From NCBI GenBank assembly GCA_016178125.1, contig JACOTV010000062.1, forward strand, positions 1 through 11,934: 11,934 nt of DNA, given 5' to 3'. This DNA is from Candidatus Microgenomates bacterium (GTDB taxonomy: Bacteria; Patescibacteriota; Microgenomatia; UBA1406; GWC2-37-13). The position numbers and the translations under genes are program-made. Positions 1 through 6,364 of this stretch are shown piece after piece. The notes beneath the pieces are model-generated. The model saw only the letters and a program-made list of their open reading frames with translations. It had not been told where the DNA came from and did not search any database. Position 1 is the first letter of the stretch, and each line of letters starts with the position of its first letter.

Positions 1-895
1 ACTGGCCCTGAATCGCCGCCGCAACAACTTTTCCGCCATCGATTTCAAATAGAATTGTTTTGGTTGTTTTCTCAACGGGAATCGTAAGGAACTTGGCGAG
101 TGCTTCAACGCCGATAATACCTTTACCTTCGACTTCTTGTAGCGGGTTCATTGCTTCGGTGTCTGCTTGTTGGGGCTTTGCAAACTTGGCGACTTCTTCG
201 TGTGCGGCATATGAACCATCGGCGGTTGTTAAGAATTTGGTCTCCCCTACTTCGTTTTCAACGACAAATTCGTGGCAATATTCACCGCCAATATATCCAT
301 TGTCGGATTCGACCATAACTGTTTCTAAGCCGAGTCGTTTAAAAATAGTTGAGTATGTTATGGCCATCTGGTCGTATATTTTTTTGAATTCCTGCTCGTC
401 GCGATCGAACGAATAGCTATCTTTCATGGTAAATTCGCGTACTCTGAGCAATCCGCCGCGCGCACGCATCTCGTCGCGGAACTTGGGGGAGAACTGATAT
501 ATATGAAACGGCAGATCGCGATAACTCATGTTAAATTTACGCACCACATCGACAAACATTTCTTCGGCCGTGCCCCCTAAGGCAAACTCAGCATCGCGGC
601 GATCTTTGACTTTCATCAATTCAAACCCAGCGGTATTTGTGCGATTTGTTTCTTTCCAGAGTTCTAGGGGGTGAAGAATGGGTGAAACCATTTCTTGCGC
701 GCCGACGGCGTCCATTTCTTCCTTAACCACCTTCATGATGTTTTGCATGACGCGCTGGGCAAGGGGAAGAATGAATAGTCGCCCGGCAGTTGACTCGCGA
801 GTATAGCCAGCCTGGTGCAGCAGTTTATTCGAAATAATCTTTTCGTCTGACGGAACGGTTTTGGTGGTTTTTCCAAAGAGCTTACTATAGCGCAT
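1..895 (-). CDS. proS: Prolyl-tRNA synthetase, N-terminal part (runs off the left edge)
   Basis: Charges tRNA-Pro with proline in the cytoplasm. The first 298 codons are visible; the C-terminal part, including the anticodon-binding domain, lies outside the window. Seen: the class II motif 2 region at residues 139-155 (FRDEMRARGGLLRVREF), followed by the MKDSYSF stretch typical of ProRS; a GTAEE loop at 108-112 where E. coli has PTHEE; an IGG..CHEF stretch at 202-210; and from about residue 225 the beginning of the YbaK-like insertion (editing) domain, so this is the bacterial long form. The ATG at 895 is chosen because a TATAAT box ends 6 bases upstream, giving a leaderless message. The permease gene diverges only 39 bases away. 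In many bacteria proS directly follows rseP; here about 3.2 kb of other genes separate them. Confidence 0.95.
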   Translation of the reverse strand, partial: MRYSKLFGKTTKTVPSDEKIISNKLLHQAGYTRESTAGRLFILPLAQRVMQNIMKVVKEEMDAVGAQEMVSPILHPLELWKETNRTNTAGFELMKVKDRRDAEFALGGTAEEMFVDVVRKFNMSYRDLPFHIYQFSPKFRDEMRARGGLLRVREFTMKDSYSFDRDEQEFKKIYDQMAITYSTIFKRLGLETVMVESDNGYIGGEYCHEFVVENEVGETKFLTTADGSYAAHEEVAKFAKPQQADTEAMNPLQEVEGKGIIGVEALAKFLTIPVEKTTKTILFEIDGGKVVAAAIQGQ

Positions 896-901
896 GAGGA
901 T

Positions 902-907
902 ATTATA
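902..907 (-). promoter_or_regulatory. -10 box of proS (leaderless)
   Basis: TATAAT read on the minus strand, six bases before the proS ATG. Transcription would start at or next to the A of the ATG. A weak -35 candidate, TTCGTA, lies at 925-930 with a 17-base spacer. Placement is an inference from sequence only. Confidence 0.7.
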
Positions 908-912
908 ACTGA

Positions 913-918
913 TATAAT
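913..918 (+). promoter_or_regulatory. -10 box of the AI-2E family permease gene
   Basis: TATAAT on the plus strand, 16 bases before the ATG at 935, leaving an expected untranslated leader of about 10 bases without a Shine-Dalgarno sequence. No good -35 is visible. It lies only five bases from the opposing proS -10 box, so the two promoters probably compete for polymerase. Confidence 0.6.
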
Positions 919-934
919 TTGCTATACGAACCCT

Positions 935-1960
935 ATGAAAGATCACGAACATCCGCTCAGTTGGCAGGCTCTTTTTAGGATTCTCATTCTTCTTATGGGA
1001 ATCTACTTTGTATGGAAAACGGGAAGTATCTTGGTGCTCATTTTAGTGTCGGCCATGCTAGCGGCGGCACTCAATCCCCTGGTCCGGAGACTCAATAAGC
1101 GACTTCCGCTTTTTGTTTCAACGTTTATTGTGGTTTTCTTGCTGTTTATTCCTTTTGTGATTTTGGGCGCGATTGTAATCCCTAGTTTTATCAGAGAATT
1201 CCCCGGTGTTGTTCATACGGTGAATCGAATTGTTCGGTCGTCGTCGATATTGCCTGATTCGCTGCGAAATATAGATCTTACTCAATATGTGCAAAGTTCG
1301 GGCACCTATGTTCTGAAGTCGACCTCTATCATCACCGGCGTCGTTACCTCGATCATCACCCTGTTGTTTCTTACGTTCTACTTTATATACGACTCTCGGC
1401 GCCTGGTGGGACTAGGGCTTTCGGTATTCCCCAAAGACCGACGTCATCGATTGATTCAGCTCTTTCGCGAGTTGGCCGATGTGAATGGGCAATACATTCG
1501 AGGGAATCTTATCATTTCGCTTATTTGCGGCGTAACAATATATATTGGGCTTATGCTGATGGGGATTCCGTTTGCGGCGCCACTGGCTATGTTTGCCGCC
1601 ATTATGGATTTACTCCCCCTAGTGGGTTCCACGATTGGTCTGATCCCCGCACTCATTATTGGGTTTGCGATTTCTCCCATTGCCGCGCTTCTGGTTTTGG
1701 TGTTGTTTTTGGTCTACCAGCAAATTGAGAATGCTATTCTTGCGCCAACTATTTATAACAAAGCGCTCAACATATCGCCTGCTATTAGTTTCTTGGCGGT
1801 TCTTATGGGGAGTGCTCTCTTTGGAATAGTGGGTGCATTCTTATCGCTTCCCATTGCCGCAAGCCTTCCCGCGATTATTCAGTATGCGCGCGAAGAAAAT
1901 GAAACGAACGACGAAAAAAAAGAGACCGAGCGTGATCTGGAGCGATATAAACGAGGGTGA
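935..1960 (+). CDS. AI-2E family transporter / PerM-like membrane permease
   Basis: A polytopic inner-membrane protein of the AI-2E/PerM family (341 residues, near the usual 340-370). Known members have been linked to autoinducer-2 export, ion/proton antiport or bicarbonate transport, so the substrate cannot be named. Seen: hydrophobic segments at about residues 15-47 and 60-84, a long extramembrane stretch at about 85-130, then further segments at about 133-152, 190-222, 225-262 and 283-315. The family signature is clear near the C-terminus: YQQIENAILAP at 261-271, a GSALFGIVGAFLSLP stretch at 292-306, and DLLPLVGSTIGLIPA at 225-239. The tail from 319 is highly charged (Glu/Lys/Arg). The gene is convergent with the Thr/Pro-rich gene, with only three bases between the two stop codons and no visible terminator. 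Confidence 0.9.
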   Translation: MKDHEHPLSWQALFRILILLMGIYFVWKTGSILVLILVSAMLAAALNPLVRRLNKRLPLFVSTFIVVFLLFIPFVILGAIVIPSFIREFPGVVHTVNRIVRSSSILPDSLRNIDLTQYVQSSGTYVLKSTSIITGVVTSIITLLFLTFYFIYDSRRLVGLGLSVFPKDRRHRLIQLFRELADVNGQYIRGNLIISLICGVTIYIGLMLMGIPFAAPLAMFAAIMDLLPLVGSTIGLIPALIIGFAISPIAALLVLVLFLVYQQIENAILAPTIYNKALNISPAISFLAVLMGSALFGIVGAFLSLPIAASLPAIIQYAREENETNDEKKETERDLERYKRG

Positions 1961-1963
1961 CCG

Positions 1964-2500
1964 TTACTTCTTGTGTAGTCTCCGAGCTGCTTTTTTAAGC
2001 GAGTGGTACTGCGTACGAATGAGTGTGTGAAGTGGTGTAAACGTTTTGATGAACACGACAAATAGGGCAATATGTAAAATGATGAGTGCGGTCATAATGG
2101 GCTGTCTAACGTCGGCCATGCTGAACGAACCGGTGATCATATGAGCGCTTGAGGAGGCTGTTGGTTTAACCGCTGCACTGGTTGTTGCAATCTTGGCACT
2201 AGAGCCGGCATTTTTTTGGGTCAATACCGTTGGCGTAGGAGTGGCAGAGGGACGCGGAGTTGGCGTTATGGTTGCCGTGGGTTTTGGTGTGGATGTGGGG
2301 ACTTGGGTGGGCGTGGTCGTTGCAGTTGCCTGAGGGATGGGAAGCGTGGTCGGTGCTGACACTTTTTTAGCATTTGAAGAAGCTTTTACGATCTTGTTCA
2401 TAGGTACGTTCACGGCTATGTCCATAGCACGTGCCGAAGACGTCACGTTGAGCGCGATGATTAAGATTGCTGCAACAGCATAAACCGGGTTGCTTCTCAT
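1964..2500 (-). CDS. Thr/Pro-rich exported protein with C-terminal membrane anchor
   Basis: No named family recognised. Seen: an N-terminal hydrophobic segment (residues 7-20) followed by an Ala-X-Ala-type site (SARA, 22-25), consistent with a signal peptide. Next comes a low-complexity linker at about 50-91 made of Pro, Thr, Ser and Ala with short TPTP-type units, a Ser/Ala-rich stretch to about 120, a second hydrophobic segment at about 134-152, and a basic tail ending RRLHKK. This layout suggests a surface stalk or spacer held in the membrane near its C-terminus with a cytoplasmic basic tail; the topology is inferred. Pro/Thr linkers are common in exported proteins of Patescibacteria. The ATG at 2500 is supported by a strong promoter whose -10 ends six bases upstream. 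Confidence 0.75.
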   Translation of the reverse strand: MRSNPVYAVAAILIIALNVTSSARAMDIAVNVPMNKIVKASSNAKKVSAPTTLPIPQATATTTPTQVPTSTPKPTATITPTPRPSATPTPTVLTQKNAGSSAKIATTSAAVKPTASSSAHMITGSFSMADVRQPIMTALIILHIALFVVFIKTFTPLHTLIRTQYHSLKKAARRLHKK

Positions 2501-2506
2501 CCGCGC

Positions 2507-2535
2507 ATTATACTATATCCAGATTGGGGATTCAA
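2507..2535 (-). promoter_or_regulatory. Promoter of the Thr/Pro-rich protein gene (leaderless)
   Basis: On the minus strand: TTGAAT at 2530-2535, a 17-base spacer, and TATAAT at 2507-2512, then six bases (GCGCGG) and the ATG. The -35, spacer and -10 all agree with a housekeeping sigma factor site. The short distance predicts a leaderless mRNA. Confidence 0.75.
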
Positions 2536-2592
2536 TTCAGCGGGCGAACGGTATAAATGTGGATACTTCGGTAATCAGTCGACAGTTCATGG

Positions 2593-2598
2593 TACTAT
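2593..2598 (+). promoter_or_regulatory. Possible -10 box of the unknown gene at 2611
   Basis: TACTAT, 12 bases before the ATG at 2611; TAAACT at 2599-2604, six bases before the ATG, is an alternative. Both match the consensus at four of six positions and neither has a good -35. A promoter is expected here because the upstream gene is divergent, but the exact box is uncertain. Confidence 0.35.
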
Positions 2599-2610
2599 TA
2601 AACTATCGCT

Positions 2611-3552
2611 ATGGATGACGCCTTCCTCAAAGATGTTCTGAACCGCGAACGACAACGTTCAGCCGACTTGTCACTGCTGCTTTCTTCGCTTGAGTCTGCT
2701 CCGTTGGAAACACAGGAATCAATAGTCCGCGACATAGGAAACAAAACGCTGCATAGTATGGGCGGAGCCACCGGAATCATGGGTATTCCCCTGCTTCTTG
2801 ATATTTGTTACCCGTGCTACATTGGTGAAACCATCGATAAACATAAAATATACGTTCACCGTAAACCTGAGGAACTGGGTGCCTCGGCCGCTGAGTTTTT
2901 TACCATGGGGAAGCAGGTGGTTAAGGCCTATCTGGCGATGACGTATCGTATATATGTTGCGTACCAGATTGATCTTGCGGCCAAAGGCTACACCGGCCAA
3001 GAGGCCGACGATTTGGCGTTTTACTTAAGCCGCAAGGAAACCTATTTCCCGCTTTATAAAACCCCCAATACTGGCCTGCGCAAGTTTGTTACGGTATTTG
3101 ATATATTTGACGTTGCTCCTGAAGATGTGGGGCTTCATAGCGAGATGATTCATGAAGATGTCGTTCGGTATTATCAGATTTGGATAAAATACCAGCCGCG
3201 TCGCGAGTGGGATTCATTGGTTAAACACATAATCAGTGATCGATGGGCCGACCATGGGCAGATCGGGATACTGACCAACAGACTGTACCCCGTGGACCTT
3301 GATCCAACGCTCGTCACGTTATTGTTCCCGGATGGCTCCCCCATTAATAAAGAAGTTGAATCACGTATCGCCAGTAAATTTGGTCTTATATTTAGCGGAA
3401 ACAAGTTTAAGCGCTTGGCTCACGAAGCTGATTTCACCGACGATGACATTCGACGACGGCAACTTCGGTATATGCGCCATGCAGGACGAATTAATCCCGC
3501 TCCTCACCCATTGTATCAATCACTCATCTGGGGCGCCGACGAGAAGAAGTAA
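2611..3552 (+). CDS. Protein of unknown function, 313 residues
   Basis: Not recognised. It is a long uninterrupted reading frame with ordinary bacterial composition, transcribed alone on the plus strand between minus-strand genes. Seen: a charged, probably helical N-terminus (1-45); a Gly-rich, mildly hydrophobic patch at 51-67 leading into DICYPCYIGE at 66-75, which contains a Cys-X-X-Cys pair; an aromatic-rich middle (many Tyr and Phe between 90 and 200); and a basic C-terminal region with DDDIRRRQLRYMRH near 277-290. I see no convincing membrane segment, signal peptide or nucleotide-binding loop. A single CxxC is not enough to claim metal binding. It is convergent with the cytidylate-kinase-like gene, with six bases between the stops. 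The ATG at 2611 is the first in frame and suits the local promoter. Confidence 0.75.
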   Translation: MDDAFLKDVLNRERQRSADLSLLLSSLESAPLETQESIVRDIGNKTLHSMGGATGIMGIPLLLDICYPCYIGETIDKHKIYVHRKPEELGASAAEFFTMGKQVVKAYLAMTYRIYVAYQIDLAAKGYTGQEADDLAFYLSRKETYFPLYKTPNTGLRKFVTVFDIFDVAPEDVGLHSEMIHEDVVRYYQIWIKYQPRREWDSLVKHIISDRWADHGQIGILTNRLYPVDLDPTLVTLLFPDGSPINKEVESRIASKFGLIFSGNKFKRLAHEADFTDDDIRRRQLRYMRHAGRINPAPHPLYQSLIWGADEKK

Positions 3553-3558
3553 CTGGAG

Positions 3559-4107
3559 TTATTTCTTGTAACCGAGCTTATCAAGAACAGCTCCCACAGA
3601 TTCCATGGGGCCGGTGCGATAGGTGTCGATTACGATATCGTAGTATTTTGGATCCCAAAAGTCGTGATCACCATACAATCGTTGCCAGGTAGGAATATTT
3701 TCTTCTTCGCGCTGTTTCATCCAGGCTTTGGCTTCGTCGACGGTTATTTTTTCACGGTTTACCACGCGATCAACGCGCACAGCATACTCTGAACAAATTA
3801 CCAATACTTTAAGAACATCAGGAATTCCTTGAGCGACAAATCCAGAAAGCCAGGCCTCGTATATTATGTTTTTGTCGTGAGTAAGAACTTTTTTGGTCAT
3901 CGCTTCCATTTCGCGTTCATGATCGTCGGTACGGCTTTCGGCACCGATGGCATTTTCGTTTCGTCCCTGTGCTCGGTCAAATTCACGTTGCATTGCACCG
4001 GTGTTGTAATACTTCCACCCGAGCTCTTTTTGCAGATTCTTAGCCAAGGTAGTTGTGCCAACCGCGATTTTTCCTGAGATGGTGATGTTATGGTACTTAA
4101 GGTCCAT
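3559..4107 (-). CDS. Cytidylate kinase-like protein (P-loop nucleoside monophosphate kinase family)
   Basis: Probably phosphorylates CMP/dCMP or a related nucleotide with ATP. Seen: a beta strand and phosphate loop at residues 8-20 (ITISGKIAVGTTT). Here Thr18 stands where the Walker A lysine is usual; as far as I recall, archaeal-type CMP kinases also carry a GTTT-type loop. A GAMQREFDR stretch at 37-45 fits the NMP-binding region. RVDRVVNREK at 111-120 and the QREEENIPTWQRLYGDHDFW stretch at 132-151 look like the LID region, and YYDIVIDT at 155-162 is typical of the Cytidylate_kin2/AAA kinase group. Length 182 fits. The start lies one base after the rseP stop, so the gene is most likely translated from the frr-rseP message; no Shine-Dalgarno is seen. 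Orthology to Cmk is not certain. Confidence 0.75.
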   Translation of the reverse strand: MDLKYHNITISGKIAVGTTTLAKNLQKELGWKYYNTGAMQREFDRAQGRNENAIGAESRTDDHEREMEAMTKKVLTHDKNIIYEAWLSGFVAQGIPDVLKVLVICSEYAVRVDRVVNREKITVDEAKAWMKQREEENIPTWQRLYGDHDFWDPKYYDIVIDTYRTGPMESVGAVLDKLGYKK

Positions 4108-4108
4108 G

Positions 4109-5125
4109 TTATCTCTTAATAAGATCAGTAATGAGCTTGATAACTTCTCCGGTTGAAACCATCGCCATAAGGCTCAAGAGAACAACCATTCCAAATATAT
4201 TCGTATATTGTTCGACTTTACTATTTGCCCGTCGCTTGGTCACCCATTCGTAGATCACAAATACTAAGCGACCGCCATCGAGCGCGGGAAACGGCAAAAT
4301 GTTGACGACTGCCAAATTGAGCGAAAGAAGCGCCATCAGTTCGAGAACGGCGTTATTGCCAAATTTAATTGCTTGCCCGGTGATCTTGGCGATCCCTATG
4401 GGACCTGCGATATCGACTTTGGTTTTTTGAAATGAAACGAGTGAAACAAGCATTTTACCCAGTTCGACGACAATCTGTTGAGTTATTTGGAATGAGTGAA
4501 CGAGTCCATAAAAGGGGGCTTCGTACCAAGGGTATTTCTTTTCGATATATGATGTGATGACAATGCCCAGTGGGCCTTCCCCAGCGGGAGGATTAAGCCG
4601 CGGGACAACGGTTATATGTTTGATCGCTCCTTGTCGTTTGATGTTAAAAACGACATCTTTCCCCCCGAATTTTTTGCTAAGTGCAATGAGTTCGGTGGTG
4701 TCGGTCTTTACGTCGTCTACGATGACGTTATGGGTTGGAGTCGGAACACCTTGGGTAAATAAATATGAAATAAGGATCCATGCAAGGATAAAATTCATAA
4801 CAACCCCGGCGACTATAACCGATGCTTTCTGCCATGGCTTTTTATTCACAAATGCACGACTTTTGAGCCTGGGATCGACTTTTACACCGTCTTCTTCGTG
4901 GTATTCCTCGCCGTACAATTTCACAAATCCTCCAATAGGAATGAGGTTTATGCTGTAGAGTGTTTCTCCGCGCTTTTTACCCCAAATGCGGGGGGGGAAT
5001 CCTATGCCGAATTCTTCAACCAAGATGCCATTTTTGCGCGCCACAATAAAATGCCCCCATTCATGGACCAACACTAATACCGTGAGAATCGCGATAAATA
5101 CGACGATGATTATGAGTACTTCCAT
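4109..5125 (-). CDS. rseP: Site-2 (intramembrane) metalloprotease RseP/RasP, PDZ domain shortened
   Basis: Membrane zinc protease that cleaves transmembrane substrates such as anti-sigma factors and leftover signal peptides. Seen: first membrane segment with HEWGH at residues 21-25 (two zinc-ligand histidines and the catalytic glutamate); membrane segment at about 103-124; GPIGIAK at 241-247; third zinc-ligand motif NILPFPALDGGR at 275-286 in another membrane segment; final segment at about 311-325. The PDZ region between about 128 and 180 is too short. It jumps from NVIVDDV (133-139) straight to KTDTTELI (140-147), with no Ala-Gly-Leu-X-X-Gly-Asp core and no following strand, roughly 25-30 residues less than expected. 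The frame is intact and total length (338) is short for the family. It lies 13 bases after frr and one base before the kinase gene, probably one operon. Confidence 0.93.
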   Translation of the reverse strand: MEVLIIIVVFIAILTVLVLVHEWGHFIVARKNGILVEEFGIGFPPRIWGKKRGETLYSINLIPIGGFVKLYGEEYHEEDGVKVDPRLKSRAFVNKKPWQKASVIVAGVVMNFILAWILISYLFTQGVPTPTHNVIVDDVKTDTTELIALSKKFGGKDVVFNIKRQGAIKHITVVPRLNPPAGEGPLGIVITSYIEKKYPWYEAPFYGLVHSFQITQQIVVELGKMLVSLVSFQKTKVDIAGPIGIAKITGQAIKFGNNAVLELMALLSLNLAVVNILPFPALDGGRLVFVIYEWVTKRRANSKVEQYTNIFGMVVLLSLMAMVSTGEVIKLITDLIKR

Positions 5126-5138
5126 AGATAAATGATTC

Positions 5139-5699
5139 TTACACCGACATGATGTCTTTTTCCTTGGCTTCCTTAACCGACTGCATTTCTTCGTTTATTT
5201 TCTGGGTAATGTCGTCGATTTCTTTTTCGAGGCGGAACTTATCGTCTTCGGTTAGGGTTTTTGCGTCAACTTGTTGCTTGATTTTCCGGCGCGCGTCGTC
5301 GCGATTACCCCGTACTGAAATGCGTTTTTCCTCGACCATTTGTCCTGCTAGTTTTGCGTATTTTTGACGTTGCTCTTCGTCAAGAGGGGGAACTTTAACC
5401 AGAATACGGGTTCCTTGTGACGCCGGGGAAAGTCCGACCGCGGAATTCATGATTCCCTTCTCGATGTCTTGATTGGTTGCGGGATCAAAGGGAACAATGA
5501 CGATCAGCGTCGCGCCTTCGGTGGTAATTGTCGCGATTTCGCGGAGCTTGAGGGTTGTCGTGCCGCCATAGGTGGTGACGGGTAAATTTTCAACGAGTGC
5601 GGGAGTTGCGCGTCCGGTGCGGATGGTTTTGAGATCTTCTTTTAACATCTCAACCGACTTTTGCGCGTGTTGTTTAAATTCCTGAGTGATCGGATGCAT
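5139..5699 (-). CDS. frr: Ribosome recycling factor
   Basis: Works with EF-G to split the ribosome after termination. Length 186, almost the same as E. coli RRF (185). Seen: the N-terminal helix of the three-helix bundle; LKTIRTGRATPALVENL at about 23-39, a hallmark of the family; the small domain at about 40-105 (YGGTTTLKLREIATITTEG..., then FDPATNQDIEKGI and SPASQGTRILVKVPPLDEEQR); and the C-terminal helices with RVRGNRDDARRKIK-type residues (SVRGNRDDARRKIKQ, about 128-142). Start ATG at 5699 has TATAAT seven bases upstream. It appears to head a message continuing into rseP and the kinase. In most bacteria pyrH comes immediately upstream; here an unknown gene does. Confidence 0.97.
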   Translation of the reverse strand: MHPITQEFKQHAQKSVEMLKEDLKTIRTGRATPALVENLPVTTYGGTTTLKLREIATITTEGATLIVIVPFDPATNQDIEKGIMNSAVGLSPASQGTRILVKVPPLDEEQRQKYAKLAGQMVEEKRISVRGNRDDARRKIKQQVDAKTLTEDDKFRLEKEIDDITQKINEEMQSVKEAKEKDIMSV

Positions 5700-5704
5700 A
5701 TCGA

Positions 5705-5718
5705 GAATTATATAATTC
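5705..5718. promoter_or_regulatory. Palindromic -10 region of frr
   Basis: A perfect 14-base palindrome, GAATTATATAATTC. On the minus strand it contains the TATAAT (5707-5712) that ends seven bases before the frr ATG, so the message should be leaderless. Because it is symmetric, TATAAT also occurs on the plus strand (5711-5716). A minus-strand -35 candidate TTCGTA lies at 5731-5736 with an 18-base spacer, the same hexamer as at proS. Confidence 0.65.
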
Positions 5719-5741
5719 CGAGTTCAGAATTACGAACGGAA
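5716..5741. repeat. Imperfect inverted repeat upstream of frr
   Basis: Left arm TTCCGAGTTC (5716-5725) pairs with right arm GAACGGAA (5734-5741) over eight base pairs with a two-base AG bulge and an eight-base loop. It overlaps the presumed -35 region of frr and follows the stop of the upstream gene by ten bases. It could be an operator or a weak transcript end; no T-tract follows, so it is not called a terminator. Confidence 0.35.
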
Positions 5742-5751
5742 ATAGGCATAG

Positions 5752-6315
5752 TTACCGGGCAACGTGTAGCGGAGGCGGAGGCGGGACAAGGAAGGAGGCA
5801 ATCGGCGACTGCTCAATTGCCAAAATATTGGCAACGCTTGCGGCCATGTGGGGCTCGCGCAGTTGGCTCATTTCCTCGCCGTCTTGAGGAAACGGAAGGT
5901 ATGACAGCGAACCGGTGATGTCTGCTTCCCCCGAGCTACGAACGACTTTATCGAGTGACACGCGCAGTTGGCAGAGTGAACTCGCATAGGGTTTTACTTT
6001 AGGAACTTTGAGCGGCCCTTTAAATACGTCAATGACGCCGAGTCGCTGTAATCGGACATCGTCGGTCAGTTCACGCGACTCGGCGTGATCTTCGACTGAT
6101 AGTTTGACGGTATAAAACATACCCCCAATCGGTACGTTCTCGATTACCCTTACGCGTGGAGGCAGATTGGTATTTTGGGCCTTAAGAAGAGCCTGATCAT
6201 CGAGTGCTGCGCCATCGACATGTGCCGATATTCCCTCCAGATACTGCTCAGAATAGTGAGCCATTTCTTCGGGACTTACCAAGACGAATTCCGGACTACT
6301 ATTTGTTTCAGTCAT
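5752..6315 (-). CDS. Protein of unknown function, 187 residues, in the pyrH position between tsf and frr
   Basis: Not recognised. It is not UMP kinase: the kinase glycine motifs are absent and it is about 50 residues too short. Seen: an acidic N-terminus (1-45); a middle part rich in beta-type residues, with PPRVRVIENVPIGGMFYTVKL at about 52-72 and a basic KGPLKVPKVKPY run at about 99-110; and a C-terminal hydrophobic patch before five consecutive prolines and LHVAR. No signal peptide or membrane segment is evident, so it is probably cytoplasmic. The five-proline run would be expected to depend on EF-P during translation. It has its own -10 box eight bases before the ATG and so need not be part of the rpsB-tsf message. 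Its position among translation genes hints at, but does not show, a related role. Confidence 0.75.
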   Translation of the reverse strand: MTETNSSPEFVLVSPEEMAHYSEQYLEGISAHVDGAALDDQALLKAQNTNLPPRVRVIENVPIGGMFYTVKLSVEDHAESRELTDDVRLQRLGVIDVFKGPLKVPKVKPYASSLCQLRVSLDKVVRSSGEADITGSLSYLPFPQDGEEMSQLREPHMAASVANILAIEQSPIASFLVPPPPPLHVAR

Positions 6316-6323
6316 TTGCCTAG

Positions 6324-6329
6324 ATTATA
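6324..6329 (-). promoter_or_regulatory. -10 box of the unknown gene between tsf and frr
   Basis: TATAAT on the minus strand, eight bases before the ATG at 6315, predicting an almost leaderless mRNA. The -35 is weak (TCTTCA at 6347-6352, 17-base spacer). It lies in the 49-base gap after tsf. Confidence 0.6.
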
Positions 6330-6364
6330 CCTAATAGAAAATATCTTGAAGAGATGAACGGAGA

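Noticed and set aside
60..416. Plus-strand reading frame of 118 codons antisense to proS
   Set aside because: The minus-strand ProRS frame is unmistakable here and runs without a break; the plus-strand frame has no promoter and no recognisable protein features.
2221..2340. Low-complexity stretch in the Thr/Pro-rich gene considered as a tandem DNA repeat
   Set aside because: The repetition is at the amino-acid level (short TP units); the DNA units vary and no regular period is visible.
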